Source of the DNA: Phycisphaerales bacterium
GTDB taxonomy: Bacteria > Planctomycetota > Phycisphaerae > Phycisphaerales > UBA1924
NCBI GenBank assembly: GCA_029260345.1
Contig: JAJDDK010000004.1
Location: 186,001-250,000, forward strand
DNA: 64,000 bases
Reading direction: 5' to 3'
Of this stretch, positions 45,381 to 54,523 are shown piece by piece; position 1 is the first letter of the stretch; the number at the start of each line of letters is the position of its first letter. Below the pieces are notes generated by a model. That model was not told the origin of the DNA and searched no databases. It saw only the letters and a program-made list of their open reading frames with translations. The translations under genes and the position numbers were made by a program.

Positions 45381-47420
45381 ATGGCTGCCTACACAACCGC
45401 GGACATCAGGAACATCGCCCTCGTCGGACACGCCAGTTGCGGCAAGACCTCGCTCGCCGAGCAATTGCTGCACACCGCCGGCGTGATCGGCAAGGTCGGC
45501 GCCGTCGAAAAAGGCGACACCACCTCCGATTTCGAACCCGAAGAGCGCGAACACCAGCACAGCCTCTCGTCCGCACTCCTTCAGTTCGATCACAACGGAC
45601 TGCACCTCAACCTGATCGACACCCCCGGCTACCCCGACTTCATTGGCGCCTCGATGACGGCGCTGCCCGCCGTCGAAGTCGCCCTCGTCATGGTCGACGC
45701 CACCCGCGGCGTGCAGTCCGTCACCCGACGCATGATGAAACTCGCCGAGGAGCGCAACCTCCCGATCATGATCGCGATCAACAAGATCGACTCATCCGAA
45801 GCGGACTGCCCCGGCGTCGTCAAAGCATTGCAGGAAGCATTCGGAACCAAATGCGTCCCGATGAACCTCCCCGCCAAGGGCGCCACAGAAATCGTTGACT
45901 GCCTCCACGAAACACCCGGCGAGCCTGACTTCTCGACCTTCGCCGAAGCGCACACCGCGATCGTGGATCAAGTCGTGGAGGTTGATGAAGACTTGATGGA
46001 GGCATACCTCGGCGGCCAAAAGCCCACGAATGATGCGCTCCGCAAGGCATTCCGCAAATCACTGCGCGAATCACACCTGGCGCCAATTGTGTTCGTCTCA
46101 TCGCGCACCGGCGTCGGCGTCAAGGAAATGCTCGATATTTTCGAGGAGTTCTGCCCCAGTCCGCTCGAAGGCAACCCGCGCCCGTTTGAGAAAGACGGCG
46201 GCACGTTCACGCCTGAGCCGGACCCCGCCAAGCCGCTCGTGGCGCACGTGTTCAAAATCTCAACCGACCCCTTCGTCGGAAAACTCGCGTATTTCCGGGT
46301 GCATCAGGGCACGCTCAAGCACAACACGCAGGCGTATCGCAATGATGAAAAGAAAGCCCTGCGCATCGGTCACCTCAATCGCACGCTCGGCAAAGACCAC
46401 ACCGAAGTGGACGACGTGATTGCCGGCGATATTGGCGCGATCGCCAAGGTCGATGAATTGCACTTCAACGACGTGTTGCACGATGACCATGCGCTCGACA
46501 GCGTGCGCTTCCTGACGATCCCGACGCCGCGCCCGATGTACGGCCTCGCCATCACCCCCAAGAGTCGCGGCGACGAAACCAAACTCGGCTCTGCGATCAG
46601 CAAGATGATGGAGGAAGACGCGACGTTCGTCGTGGAGCGCATCATGGCGACGCACCAGACCGTCGCGCGCTCCGTCGGTGAGCTGCACATGCGCATCCTT
46701 CTTGAGAAACTCAAGAACCGTTTCCACGTCGAAGTCGAAACGGAAACGCCCAAGGTGCCCTACAAGGAAACCATCACCGGCAAAGCCGAAGGCCACCACC
46801 GGCACAAGAAGCAAACCGGCGGCGCCGGTCAGTTCGGCGAGGTCTATTTGCGCGTTGAGCCTCTACCGCAGGATCACGAGTCCGGGTTCGAATTCGAAGA
46901 CGACACGTTCGGCGGCTCTGTCCCCAAGCAGTTCATGCCCGCGATCGAAAAGGGCATCCGCAAGGCGCTTGAACACGGCGTCATCGCCGGTTACCCGTTC
47001 GCCGGGGTAAAAGTCTCCGTCTACGACGGCAAGCATCACCCGGTGGACTCCAAAGAAGTCGCGTTCATCACCGCCGGCAAGCGCGCGTTCATGGACGCCG
47101 TGCAAAAAGCCAAGCCCGTCTTGCTCGAACCATTTGTCGAGATGGAAATCACGGCGCCGCAAGACAACATGGGCGACATCTCCGCCGACGTCAGCGGCAA
47201 GCGCGGCCGCATCCAGGGCTCCGACATGCTCCCCGGCAACATGTGCCTCGTACGCGTGATCATCCCGCTCTCAGAAGTGCGCAACTACTCCAGCCAGCTC
47301 AAGAGCATCACCGCTGGACAAGGCTCGTACACCATGGACTACAGCCACGACGAACCCTGCCCCCCCAACGTGCAAGCCGATGTCATCGCGGCGTACAAGC
47401 CGAAGGATGAAGAAGACTGA
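45381..47420 (+). CDS. Elongation factor G paralogue (EF-G2 type)
   Basis: EF-G drives translocation and recycling at the ribosome; the EF-G2 type is a second copy of uncertain role. In this 679-residue protein the G1 loop is GHASCGKTS (residues 16-24), G3 DTPGYPDF near 79 and G4 NKID near 133. Domains II, III, IV (QTGGAGQFGEVYLRV near 475) and V follow in order. Canonical EF-G has GHIDHGKTT, DTPGHVDF and an RGITI segment; those are altered here, which points to the EF-G2 branch. AGGAGG precedes the ATG by 8 nt. Confidence 0.9.
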   Translation: MAAYTTADIRNIALVGHASCGKTSLAEQLLHTAGVIGKVGAVEKGDTTSDFEPEEREHQHSLSSALLQFDHNGLHLNLIDTPGYPDFIGASMTALPAVEVALVMVDATRGVQSVTRRMMKLAEERNLPIMIAINKIDSSEADCPGVVKALQEAFGTKCVPMNLPAKGATEIVDCLHETPGEPDFSTFAEAHTAIVDQVVEVDEDLMEAYLGGQKPTNDALRKAFRKSLRESHLAPIVFVSSRTGVGVKEMLDIFEEFCPSPLEGNPRPFEKDGGTFTPEPDPAKPLVAHVFKISTDPFVGKLAYFRVHQGTLKHNTQAYRNDEKKALRIGHLNRTLGKDHTEVDDVIAGDIGAIAKVDELHFNDVLHDDHALDSVRFLTIPTPRPMYGLAITPKSRGDETKLGSAISKMMEEDATFVVERIMATHQTVARSVGELHMRILLEKLKNRFHVEVETETPKVPYKETITGKAEGHHRHKKQTGGAGQFGEVYLRVEPLPQDHESGFEFEDDTFGGSVPKQFMPAIEKGIRKALEHGVIAGYPFAGVKVSVYDGKHHPVDSKEVAFITAGKRAFMDAVQKAKPVLLEPFVEMEITAPQDNMGDISADVSGKRGRIQGSDMLPGNMCLVRVIIPLSEVRNYSSQLKSITAGQGSYTMDYSHDEPCPPNVQADVIAAYKPKDEED

Positions 47421-47438
47421 CACCTACGATCGCGCCAT

Positions 47439-48575
47439 ATGATCCGGGTGACCATGTTCTCAAGAGCGTCATCGTTCATCATGTTCTGCCTGGCTTTGCC
47501 CTTGTGGGCAATGACCGCTTCAGCTGCAAGCGACAAGACGATCGAAGCCCTGCGCCAGTTTCCCGTTGATGGTCCGCCAGATCGTTTGAACGAACATTTC
47601 GATGCGCTTCGCGGCCGGTTGGCCGTCGCGCCGGACGAGACTTGGATTGATATCAAGTCGTTGCTCGAAGCGCCGGAGCCAAACGCCAAAGTCAAATACA
47701 CCATCTTTGCGATGGTGATGAACGCGAACAGCCAACCCGTCGCGGCGGACCTCATCGCGACTGTCGCCGATTGGGGTGAGGCCCATCTCGGTCGCAAGGA
47801 TCGAATCCTTGAGCAAGGCGTCATTGAGCCGGCATGGGTTTGCGGCGAACTGCTCAATCGATTGAGTTCCGACGCGCAATGGCGGGAATGGGCGGTTGAG
47901 GCCGAAGCGACGCCGCAACTCCTGACAGTCGCAGCGCTTGGCGGCGTCGGATCGCTTGTAGACTCAAACAAGGCGGTGGACGTACTTTTGAGTCTGCCAT
48001 TGAGCACGAGTGAAAAGTCCAGCATCGCCTTGTCGATCATTCTGCGTCAGCCGCGCGGCGGAACCAACATTCCCCTCTATTCGCTCCTGAATAATCAGGC
48101 TGTGACGACGCTTCGAAATCACATTCACAATTCGATCGCCGAAGATCAATCAATCCACTTCGGCGCCATTTCGGCTGTTGCGTTCCTTGGAGACGAGGCT
48201 TCCAAACCGCTCATTGTGTCCGCCGCCGAGCTGACTGCGGCGACATCACCACGAGTTGCGCAGATGATTCGAAATCGAGCTGAATTCATTGACCTCCAGA
48301 AGCCGCCCGCGAATTTGCTGAAGTTTATCGCCTCGCCCGAACGCGCCAGCCGCATAGGGTCCACGATGATCCCATGGGCCATCGCCCGCGCGATATCACT
48401 CGGCCTACCCCGCGAAGAGGTACGGCACGCCATGATTCAACACGCCGACAATCTCATTGACGCGCAGTTGGAGTGGATGGTCGTGCCGCTCTGCGAAACG
48501 GGTCTTCGTCACGGCGTGTTTGTCGAGAATGACTTGACCGATTGGATCGAACATGGCCTTCCAATCGAATATTGA
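47439..48575 (+). CDS. Hypothetical secreted or periplasmic protein
   Basis: The protein opens with a signal peptide (FIMFCLALPLWAMTASA), best read from ATG 47454; an ATG at 47439 is equally possible. The mature 350 residues are almost entirely helical, with repeated helix pairs of HEAT-like or TPR-like rhythm. I do not recognise a family. It follows the EF-G2 gene by only 18 nt, so co-transcription is plausible, but a functional link is not evident. Confidence 0.68.
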   Translation: MIRVTMFSRASSFIMFCLALPLWAMTASAASDKTIEALRQFPVDGPPDRLNEHFDALRGRLAVAPDETWIDIKSLLEAPEPNAKVKYTIFAMVMNANSQPVAADLIATVADWGEAHLGRKDRILEQGVIEPAWVCGELLNRLSSDAQWREWAVEAEATPQLLTVAALGGVGSLVDSNKAVDVLLSLPLSTSEKSSIALSIILRQPRGGTNIPLYSLLNNQAVTTLRNHIHNSIAEDQSIHFGAISAVAFLGDEASKPLIVSAAELTAATSPRVAQMIRNRAEFIDLQKPPANLLKFIASPERASRIGSTMIPWAIARAISLGLPREEVRHAMIQHADNLIDAQLEWMVVPLCETGLRHGVFVENDLTDWIEHGLPIEY

Positions 48576-48626
48576 AGTCTGTAGCGAAGCGGATGATCTC
48601 TCGCGATTTCAAATGGCGCCCTCGCG

Positions 48627-48764
48627 GTGGACTGCCTCGTCAAACAATCCAAATTCGATGAAGGTCAGGCCGTCCTGCTGCAATCCTTTGCCGTACCGGA
48701 GTCTAATGGAAGCGACCCAGCTCGCGCGGCGTGCGCTGCGCTCGGCGAGTTTTACGACCAATGA
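48627..48764 (+). other. Possible small ORF or remnant
   Basis: A 45-codon frame from GTG 48627 to TGA 48762-48764 translates to a protein-like string (VDCLVKQSKFDEGQAVLLQS and on). No ribosome site is visible. It lies right after the gene at 47439 and could be a relic of a longer downstream domain that lost its frame. Evidence is weak. Confidence 0.25.
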
Positions 48765-48861
48765 TCTGCGGCGACCTCCTCGATCGAACGAAGCGCAACC
48801 GCCGAATCCTGGCGAAGCCGCTTAGCGACCTACACCCTCGCCAATTCGCACCACACGCGAA

Positions 48862-49563
48862 TCAATCCCCGGCCGAAGCGCCTTCGCTCGAAGAGGACAT
48901 CTCCGCTTCCGCCGCAAGATTTTCGTCGGCCCAATTCTGAAGGTTCTTCTGAAAAATGCGCATCCACTGATCAATGACATTGCGCGCATCATCCAGTGTG
49001 TCAAATTCGGGGAGCAGCCGTAGATTGTTGCCCCACCCGCGATCAACCACCGCAAGAAGTTGCGCCCCCGTCACACTGTCAATCACTTCCGCCTCAATCG
49101 TGGCGCCGCCCTGATTCAAGCCCAGAATCTTCGAGTGCGGCACAATGTCAAAAAGCACCTTTGACGGGCGCACATCGGTCATCGCAATGCGCACGCGAGC
49201 CACACCCTCGCCGGGGGCGTCCGTAAATGCGAACCATTCGCTCATGACTTCGAGAAATTGCTCATCGAAGTACGCCGTCAGTTCGGCGAGCGCTTCTTCG
49301 TTCAGGTCCTGTCCGCGCGCGTCCTTCGTGAAATACATCTGCACGGGGTCGACCAGCAGTGCGTCATAATCAAGAATGCGCACGCTTTCGTTGCGATAGA
49401 AAAAATCGCGTTTGTGCGCACTGCCCGACTTCAGCTTGTCGTAATCAGAAAGAAAGCCTGAATACGTCGGTTTCCCGCCGCACCCAAGGAGCAGCGCGCC
49501 CGCCATCGACACCATCGCCACGCTCAAGAGTGAGCGGCCAACGCCGCCATTGAAAATGGACAC
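48862..49563 (-). CDS. DUF3313-like lipoprotein
   Basis: GTG 49563 is preceded by GGGGAG 8 nt upstream and opens a lipoprotein signal with lipobox LLGC near residue 27. The family-like beginning TYSGFLSDYDKLK follows at about 33, then a segment ILDYDALLVDPVQMYF near 63, both typical of DUF3313. The rest is alpha/beta with a helical acidic tail. Known members are outer-membrane or periplasmic lipoproteins of unknown function. It reads towards the convergent gene at 47439. Confidence 0.8.
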   Translation of the reverse strand: MSIFNGGVGRSLLSVAMVSMAGALLLGCGGKPTYSGFLSDYDKLKSGSAHKRDFFYRNESVRILDYDALLVDPVQMYFTKDARGQDLNEEALAELTAYFDEQFLEVMSEWFAFTDAPGEGVARVRIAMTDVRPSKVLFDIVPHSKILGLNQGGATIEAEVIDSVTGAQLLAVVDRGWGNNLRLLPEFDTLDDARNVIDQWMRIFQKNLQNWADENLAAEAEMSSSSEGASAGD

Positions 49564-49664
49564 CTTGAAATCTCCCCAATTCATCCGCGGACAAACCACC
49601 ACCAACGTCACCGTTTTCAGGAGAAGTGTCTCCGATCACGAAGAACCTCGCCGCACACTTTGCT

Positions 49665-51200
49665 TCACGCCTTCAGGAGTTCAATGAGCTTCTCTTTCAC
49701 GGCTTTCGCATCCGCCTTGCCACCGGAAACTTTCATCACCCCGCCGACAAGCCGGCCCACCGCCGCCTCTTTGCCGCCGCGCACGTCTTCGACGACTTTC
49801 GCATTGGCCGGATCATCAATCACCGCCTGGCACCATGCGGCAAGCTGACCTTCATCTTTCACCTGAAGCAGATTGAGTCGTTGCGCCGCTGCGGCTGCCT
49901 CTTCATCACTCTCGCACAGCGCTTCAAACAGCGCATCGGCGGCGGATGACCCAATCTCATCGCCAAGACGAAGTTTGATAATCCCCGCGATCTGTTGCGG
50001 CGAGATGCCAAGTTCCCATGCCCCGACGCCGCGCTCGTTGGCGCGCTTCGCGCCGGCCTGCAGCACCACGTTCGCAGCTTGCTTTCCGGCGACATCAGCC
50101 TGAACCCCTTGCGCGCCCACGCACTCCACGCACGCTTCGTAATAGAAGCAGAGGTCTCGTTCGTCCGTCAGCGCGCTCGCTTCTTTCGCGCTCAGGCCAT
50201 AATCATGCTCATAGCGCTTGGCCCGCGCGTGCGGCAATTCCGGCAAACGGCTCACGACACTCTCGCGCCACGCATCGTCAATGACCAGCGGAAGCAGGTC
50301 CGGGTCCGGCATGTAGCGATAGTCGTGCGCTTCTTCTTTTTCGCGCTGCATCACCGTGACGCCCTTGACGTCGTCCCAGCCGCGCGTGGTCTTGCGCCCG
50401 GACGCCATCTCAACGCCGTCCTTCTGCCATCGCTTCGGCTGGTGTGCGTATTCATATTCAATCGCGCGCTGCACAGCCCGGAACGAATTGAGATTCTTGA
50501 TTTCAACGATCGGCGTGCGAATCTCGCGCCCGTCGGAGGTATCGACGATCGTGTTGATGTTCGGCTCGAAGCGCATGTGCCCCTTCTGCATCACGCCTTC
50601 AGAGACACCGAGAAAGCGGCACACGTTGCGCAACTGGCGCGCAAATGCAACCACTTCATCCGCCGTGCGGAAGTCCGGCTGCGTGACAATCTCCAGCAGC
50701 GGCGTGCCCGCGCGGTTGTAGTCCACAATGGAGTAATCAATCGCACCGCCGCCCGGCGCTTCGTGCAAGAGCTTTCCAGCGTCCTCTTCAAGGTGCGCCC
50801 GGATGATGCCGATGCGGCGCATGTGTTCCCCGCTCGGGTCGGCCGGGTCAGGAATCTCCATCGCGCCATCAAAACAGACCGGCATGTCGTACTGGCTGAT
50901 CTGGTACCCCTTGGGCAGGTCGGGGTAGTAATAGTTCTTGCGATCCCACTTGGTCTCGCGCGCGATGGAGCATTCCAAAGCCGCGCCGACCAGCATCGCC
51001 ATCTCGATCGCGCTCTTGTTCAGCACCGGCAGCGCCCCCGGCAGCCCCAGCACCACCGGGTCCAGCAGCGAGTTGGCCGGAGCGTCGTCAAACTCCGCGC
51101 ACGCCGGGCTGCCCGACCGCGTAAACATCTTGGTGCGGGTCGCCAGCTCGACGTGAATTTCGAGCCCGACCATCAGCCGAACGTTGGTGATCTCCGCCAT
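49665..51200 (-). CDS. gatB: Aspartyl/glutamyl-tRNA amidotransferase subunit B
   Basis: GatB is the kinase-like, tRNA-binding subunit that converts Glu-tRNA(Gln) or Asp-tRNA(Asn) to Gln-tRNA or Asn-tRNA. The 511-residue protein starts with VGLEIHVEL-x-T-x-TKMF. KNYYYPDLPKGYQISQYD lies near 85, EEDAGK near 130 and DYNRAGTPLLEIVT near 150. The YqeY-like C-terminal helical region closes it. No gatA or gatC is in the window. It is divergent from the ketosynthase gene. Confidence 0.97.
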   Translation of the reverse strand: MAEITNVRLMVGLEIHVELATRTKMFTRSGSPACAEFDDAPANSLLDPVVLGLPGALPVLNKSAIEMAMLVGAALECSIARETKWDRKNYYYPDLPKGYQISQYDMPVCFDGAMEIPDPADPSGEHMRRIGIIRAHLEEDAGKLLHEAPGGGAIDYSIVDYNRAGTPLLEIVTQPDFRTADEVVAFARQLRNVCRFLGVSEGVMQKGHMRFEPNINTIVDTSDGREIRTPIVEIKNLNSFRAVQRAIEYEYAHQPKRWQKDGVEMASGRKTTRGWDDVKGVTVMQREKEEAHDYRYMPDPDLLPLVIDDAWRESVVSRLPELPHARAKRYEHDYGLSAKEASALTDERDLCFYYEACVECVGAQGVQADVAGKQAANVVLQAGAKRANERGVGAWELGISPQQIAGIIKLRLGDEIGSSAADALFEALCESDEEAAAAAQRLNLLQVKDEGQLAAWCQAVIDDPANAKVVEDVRGGKEAAVGRLVGGVMKVSGGKADAKAVKEKLIELLKA

Positions 51201-51286
51201 GACGACATCCTAACCGTCGCGCGGCGGGGCGGCGTCTCACCCCCGCGCCCTCCCGCGCCGCCCGCTGGGGATACACTGCCCGAATC

Positions 51287-52627
51287 GTGGACCGATCAGT
51301 CGTCATCTCGGGTGTGGGCGCCGTCACGGCGTTCGGCGTGGGCATCGAGCCGCTTTGGGAAGGGCTCCTTGCTGGGTCATCATGCCTGCGCCCTATCTCG
51401 CGATTTGACCCATCCGGCTTCCCCAGCCGTCTCGCGGCAGAGGTCCATGACTTTTCCGCCCGCGATTTCGTCCCCAAGACCTACCGCAAAGCCGTCAAGG
51501 TCATGGCCCGCGACATCGAACTCGCCGTCGCCTCCGCCAAATGCGCCATCGAGGACGCCGGCCTCTCCACCAAAGGCTGCCCCGCCACCGACAACGTCGA
51601 ACCGACTTATCCCTCGCGGCGCATCGGATGCCACATCGGCGCCGGCCTGATCGCCGCCGAGCTCGACGAACTCACCAGCGCCCTGGCGACCGCCGTGGAC
51701 GACGATGGCGTGTTCTCGCTCGAGAAATGGGGTGACGTAGAAGGCGACGGCGCCATGGGAAATCTTCAGCCGCTTTGGCTGCTGAAGTACCTCCCCAACA
51801 TGCTCTCCTGCCATGTGACCATCATCCACGATGCGCAGGGTCCATCGAACACCATCACCTGCGCCGAAGCCAGCGGCATCCTGAGCGTTGGCGAATCGCT
51901 CCGCGTCATTCAGCGCAACGACGCCGACCTCTGTTTCTCCGGCGGCGCCGAGAACAAAATCAACGAGATGGGCATGCTGCGGATGGACTTCGCCAAGCGC
52001 CTCGCCCCCACCGGCGACGAGACCGACGGCGCCAAGATTGTCCGCCCGTTCGATCCGAACACGCCCGGCGGCCTGCTCGGCGAGGGCGGCGGCATCCTCA
52101 TGCTTGAACTCGAATCCAGCGCCCGTGCTCGCGATGCAAACATTTATGCGCGCGTCAGCGGTTTCGGCGCCGGTCATTCGCCACGGTCCGACGACGCCGC
52201 TGAACGCTCGCGCGGCTTGCAATACGCCATCCAAAGCGCCATCAAAGACGCTGGCCTCACGCCGGCGGACATCGACGCCATCCTGCCGCACGCGTCCGGC
52301 GTCCCTCACATGGATGCCGAGGAAATCGCCGCATTGCGCACCGTCTTCGGCGATCGACTCAATGACATCCCGCTTGTCACGATTACGCCCAACATCGGCG
52401 ACACGATGGCCGGACACGGCTCAATCGCCATCGGCGTCGGCGCTATGTGTGTGCGCAAACGCACGTTGCCGGCTCGCCTCAACGCGGGAACGCCGGCGCC
52501 AGATCTGAACGCCGGGCCCGCCGATGTGCGCGACGCGCCAATCAACCACATGCTCATCTGCACCAACGCACAGGGCGGCCAGAACGGGGCCGTCGTGTTA
52601 TCCGCCGCGACCGAAAGCCCGCAGTAG
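51287..52627 (+). CDS. Beta-ketoacyl synthase-like protein with altered catalytic residues
   Basis: A FabF-type thiolase fold of 446 residues. The nucleophile position keeps Cys192 (NTITCAEASG). The first active-site histidine falls in PHASGVPH near 335 (canonical AHGTSTP). The second, normally in K-x-N-x-GH, lies in ITPNIGDTMAGHGS, where an Asp takes the GH place and a His appears five residues later. The KSM/K-x-N lysine is absent. This makes it an atypical ketosynthase, perhaps a chain-length-factor-like partner of the intact enzyme at 53124. A GxxExxY gene separates the two. GTG 51287 is the start. Confidence 0.85.
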   Translation: MDRSVVISGVGAVTAFGVGIEPLWEGLLAGSSCLRPISRFDPSGFPSRLAAEVHDFSARDFVPKTYRKAVKVMARDIELAVASAKCAIEDAGLSTKGCPATDNVEPTYPSRRIGCHIGAGLIAAELDELTSALATAVDDDGVFSLEKWGDVEGDGAMGNLQPLWLLKYLPNMLSCHVTIIHDAQGPSNTITCAEASGILSVGESLRVIQRNDADLCFSGGAENKINEMGMLRMDFAKRLAPTGDETDGAKIVRPFDPNTPGGLLGEGGGILMLELESSARARDANIYARVSGFGAGHSPRSDDAAERSRGLQYAIQSAIKDAGLTPADIDAILPHASGVPHMDAEEIAALRTVFGDRLNDIPLVTITPNIGDTMAGHGSIAIGVGAMCVRKRTLPARLNAGTPAPDLNAGPADVRDAPINHMLICTNAQGGQNGAVVLSAATESPQ

Positions 52628-52667
52628 GCCTTTCGTCGCGCTTCTACTTCTACGGAGCGACTCGTTC

Positions 52668-53120
52668 ATGCCGCACCAACGCAAAGCCGTGCCAATCGAA
52701 GCGCTTGATCCGGAGCTCACGGGCGTCAGCCGCCAGGTGATCGGCGCGGCCATCGAAGTGCACAAAGCGCTCGGACCAGGTTTCGATCGTGACGTGTACG
52801 TGAACGCGCTGACGAACGAACTGGCGTCATTCAATATTCCGTTCGTGAAAGACCACGCCTTTCCGGTTCGCTTCAAGGATCAGGAAGTCGGCCGCGCCAC
52901 GGTCGGGCTTTTTGTCAATGATCGATTCGTTGTCGAACCGCTTGCCGAACGGCGCGAGATTGACGGCGTGGATCGCACCGCGCTGCGCGCCAAACTTCGC
53001 GCGGCGGACCTCGAACTCGGCCTCATCATCAATTTTGGCGAACGCCGCCTCAAAGACGGCCTCGTCCGCGTGCTCAACCCCGACAAGCTCGGCGGCGCCA
53101 GCGACCCTGACTCGGAGTGA
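52668..53120 (+). CDS. GxxExxY-family protein
   Basis: The 150-residue product follows the family pattern: GVSRQVIGAAIEVHKALGPG near residue 20, then the signature position, here GFDRDVY rather than G-x-x-E-x-x-Y, so the Glu is replaced by Arg. DLELGLIINFGERRLKDGLVRV closes it. The frame extends upstream, but ATG 52668 has GGAG 10 nt before it and gives the usual length. The function of the family is not known; it is common in planctomycetes and often inserted among unrelated genes. The neighbouring gene starts 3 nt after its stop. Confidence 0.88.
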   Translation: MPHQRKAVPIEALDPELTGVSRQVIGAAIEVHKALGPGFDRDVYVNALTNELASFNIPFVKDHAFPVRFKDQEVGRATVGLFVNDRFVVEPLAERREIDGVDRTALRAKLRAADLELGLIINFGERRLKDGLVRVLNPDKLGGASDPDSE

Positions 53121-53123
53121 CCC

Positions 53124-54497
53124 GTGACCCAGCGCCCCGCTCGACATCGCGTCGTCATCACCGGAATCGGCTGCGTCACACCGCTCGGCACGGACGTCGC
53201 CACGATGTGGCAATCCCTGCTCGATGGCCGCACCGGCTTTGGCCCGGTGACGCGCTTTGACGCCGCGACCTTCAGCACCAACTTCGCCGCGCAGGCGCCC
53301 GATCTTGATCTGGCGGATTGGTACGCGGATCCATCGCCATTTGTCGGCGTCGGTCGAAACACGAAGTTCGCGCTCGCTTCAGCCGCACAGGCCTGGAAAC
53401 AGGCGGGCCTGGGCGATCCAAAGCAACCGTCCTCTTCACAATCGCAAGTCGATCCGTCGCGCGTCGGCATCTACCTCGGCTCCGGCGAAGGCGTGCTCGA
53501 CTTCGAGAATTACGTGCGCACCAATCTTGCAGGATGGGACGCGGAGAAGCGCACCGTTGACGCCGCCAAGTGGGCCAAAGCCGCGTACGAAAACATGAGC
53601 GCCGTGCGCGAACTCGAGCAAGAGTCAAACATGACGCTTTCGCACGTCGCCCAAGCCCTTGGCGCGTGCGGCCCCGCGTATAACTGCCTCACCGCATGCA
53701 CCGCCAGCACGCAAGCCATCGGCGAAGCGACCGAAATCCTCCGTCGCGGCGATGCCGATCTCATGATCGCCGGCGGCGCGCACACCATGATTCACCCGCT
53801 CGGCGTCACCGGATTCATCCGCCTGACCGCGCTCTCCAGCCGGCGCGACGACATCCCCAACGCCAGCCGCCCGTTCAGCATCGATCGCGACGGCTTTGTC
53901 ATGGGCGAGGGCGCCGGCATGCTCGTGCTCGAAACACTCGAACACGCGCAAAAGCGCGGCGCCACACCGCTCGCCGAGATCACCGGCTTTGGCTCCAGCG
54001 CCGATGCGTTCCGCATCACCGACATTCAGCCCGACGGCCAAGGCGCGCGGTACTCCATGCTCGAAGCGCTCGACGAAGCGGGCATCGGGCCGGACGACGA
54101 AGACGACAACGGCCGTCCGCTCATTCACTACATCTCAGCGCACGGCACCGGCACGCGCGAGAACGATTCCATTGAAACCCGAGCCATCAAAAATGTCTTC
54201 GGCGATCGCGCCGGGCAGATTCCGATGAGCTCTGTCAAATCAATGCTCGGGCACCTCATCGCCGCGGCTGGCGCGGTCGAGGCCATCGTCTGCGTGCAGT
54301 GCATTCACACTGGAATCCTGCCGCCAACGAAAAACCTGAACAAGCCCGACCCGGTCTGCGATCTGGATTACGTCCCCAATGAGCCGCGCGACGTGAACAG
54401 CATCGGTGGCGTGCGCACGGCGCTTTCCAACAGCTTCGGGTTCGGCGGCCAGAACAACACTCTGGTCATCAGTCGGTTCGAGGGGGAGTCGCGCTAG
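53124..54497 (+). CDS. fabF: Beta-ketoacyl-ACP synthase (FabF-type)
   Basis: The enzyme extends acyl chains in fatty-acid or polyketide synthesis by decarboxylating condensation. All three catalytic positions are intact: Cys192 in LTACTASTQAIGEA, His340 in SAHGTGTREND, and His376 in SVKSMLGHLIAAAG, with the lysine of SVKSM. The 457 residues are slightly above the usual 410-430. GTG 53124 is the start. The atypical relative lies two genes upstream, and no acyl carrier protein or ketoreductase gene is nearby. Confidence 0.93.
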   Translation: MTQRPARHRVVITGIGCVTPLGTDVATMWQSLLDGRTGFGPVTRFDAATFSTNFAAQAPDLDLADWYADPSPFVGVGRNTKFALASAAQAWKQAGLGDPKQPSSSQSQVDPSRVGIYLGSGEGVLDFENYVRTNLAGWDAEKRTVDAAKWAKAAYENMSAVRELEQESNMTLSHVAQALGACGPAYNCLTACTASTQAIGEATEILRRGDADLMIAGGAHTMIHPLGVTGFIRLTALSSRRDDIPNASRPFSIDRDGFVMGEGAGMLVLETLEHAQKRGATPLAEITGFGSSADAFRITDIQPDGQGARYSMLEALDEAGIGPDDEDDNGRPLIHYISAHGTGTRENDSIETRAIKNVFGDRAGQIPMSSVKSMLGHLIAAAGAVEAIVCVQCIHTGILPPTKNLNKPDPVCDLDYVPNEPRDVNSIGGVRTALSNSFGFGGQNNTLVISRFEGESR

Positions 54498-54523
54498 CGC
54501 GGCAATTACACAAAACGTTCGGG

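Noticed and set aside
48553-48825. 90-codon open frame overlapping the end of the gene at 47439
   Set aside because: No ribosome site, no protein-like pattern beyond the first few residues, and it overlaps the upstream gene.
49995-51650. 551-codon open frame antisense to gatB
   Set aside because: It is a shadow of gatB in GC-rich DNA: no family motif, no ribosome site, and gatB itself is unmistakable.
51380-52417. 345-codon open frame antisense to the first ketosynthase
   Set aside because: No motifs; the plus-strand gene has clear thiolase-fold signatures.
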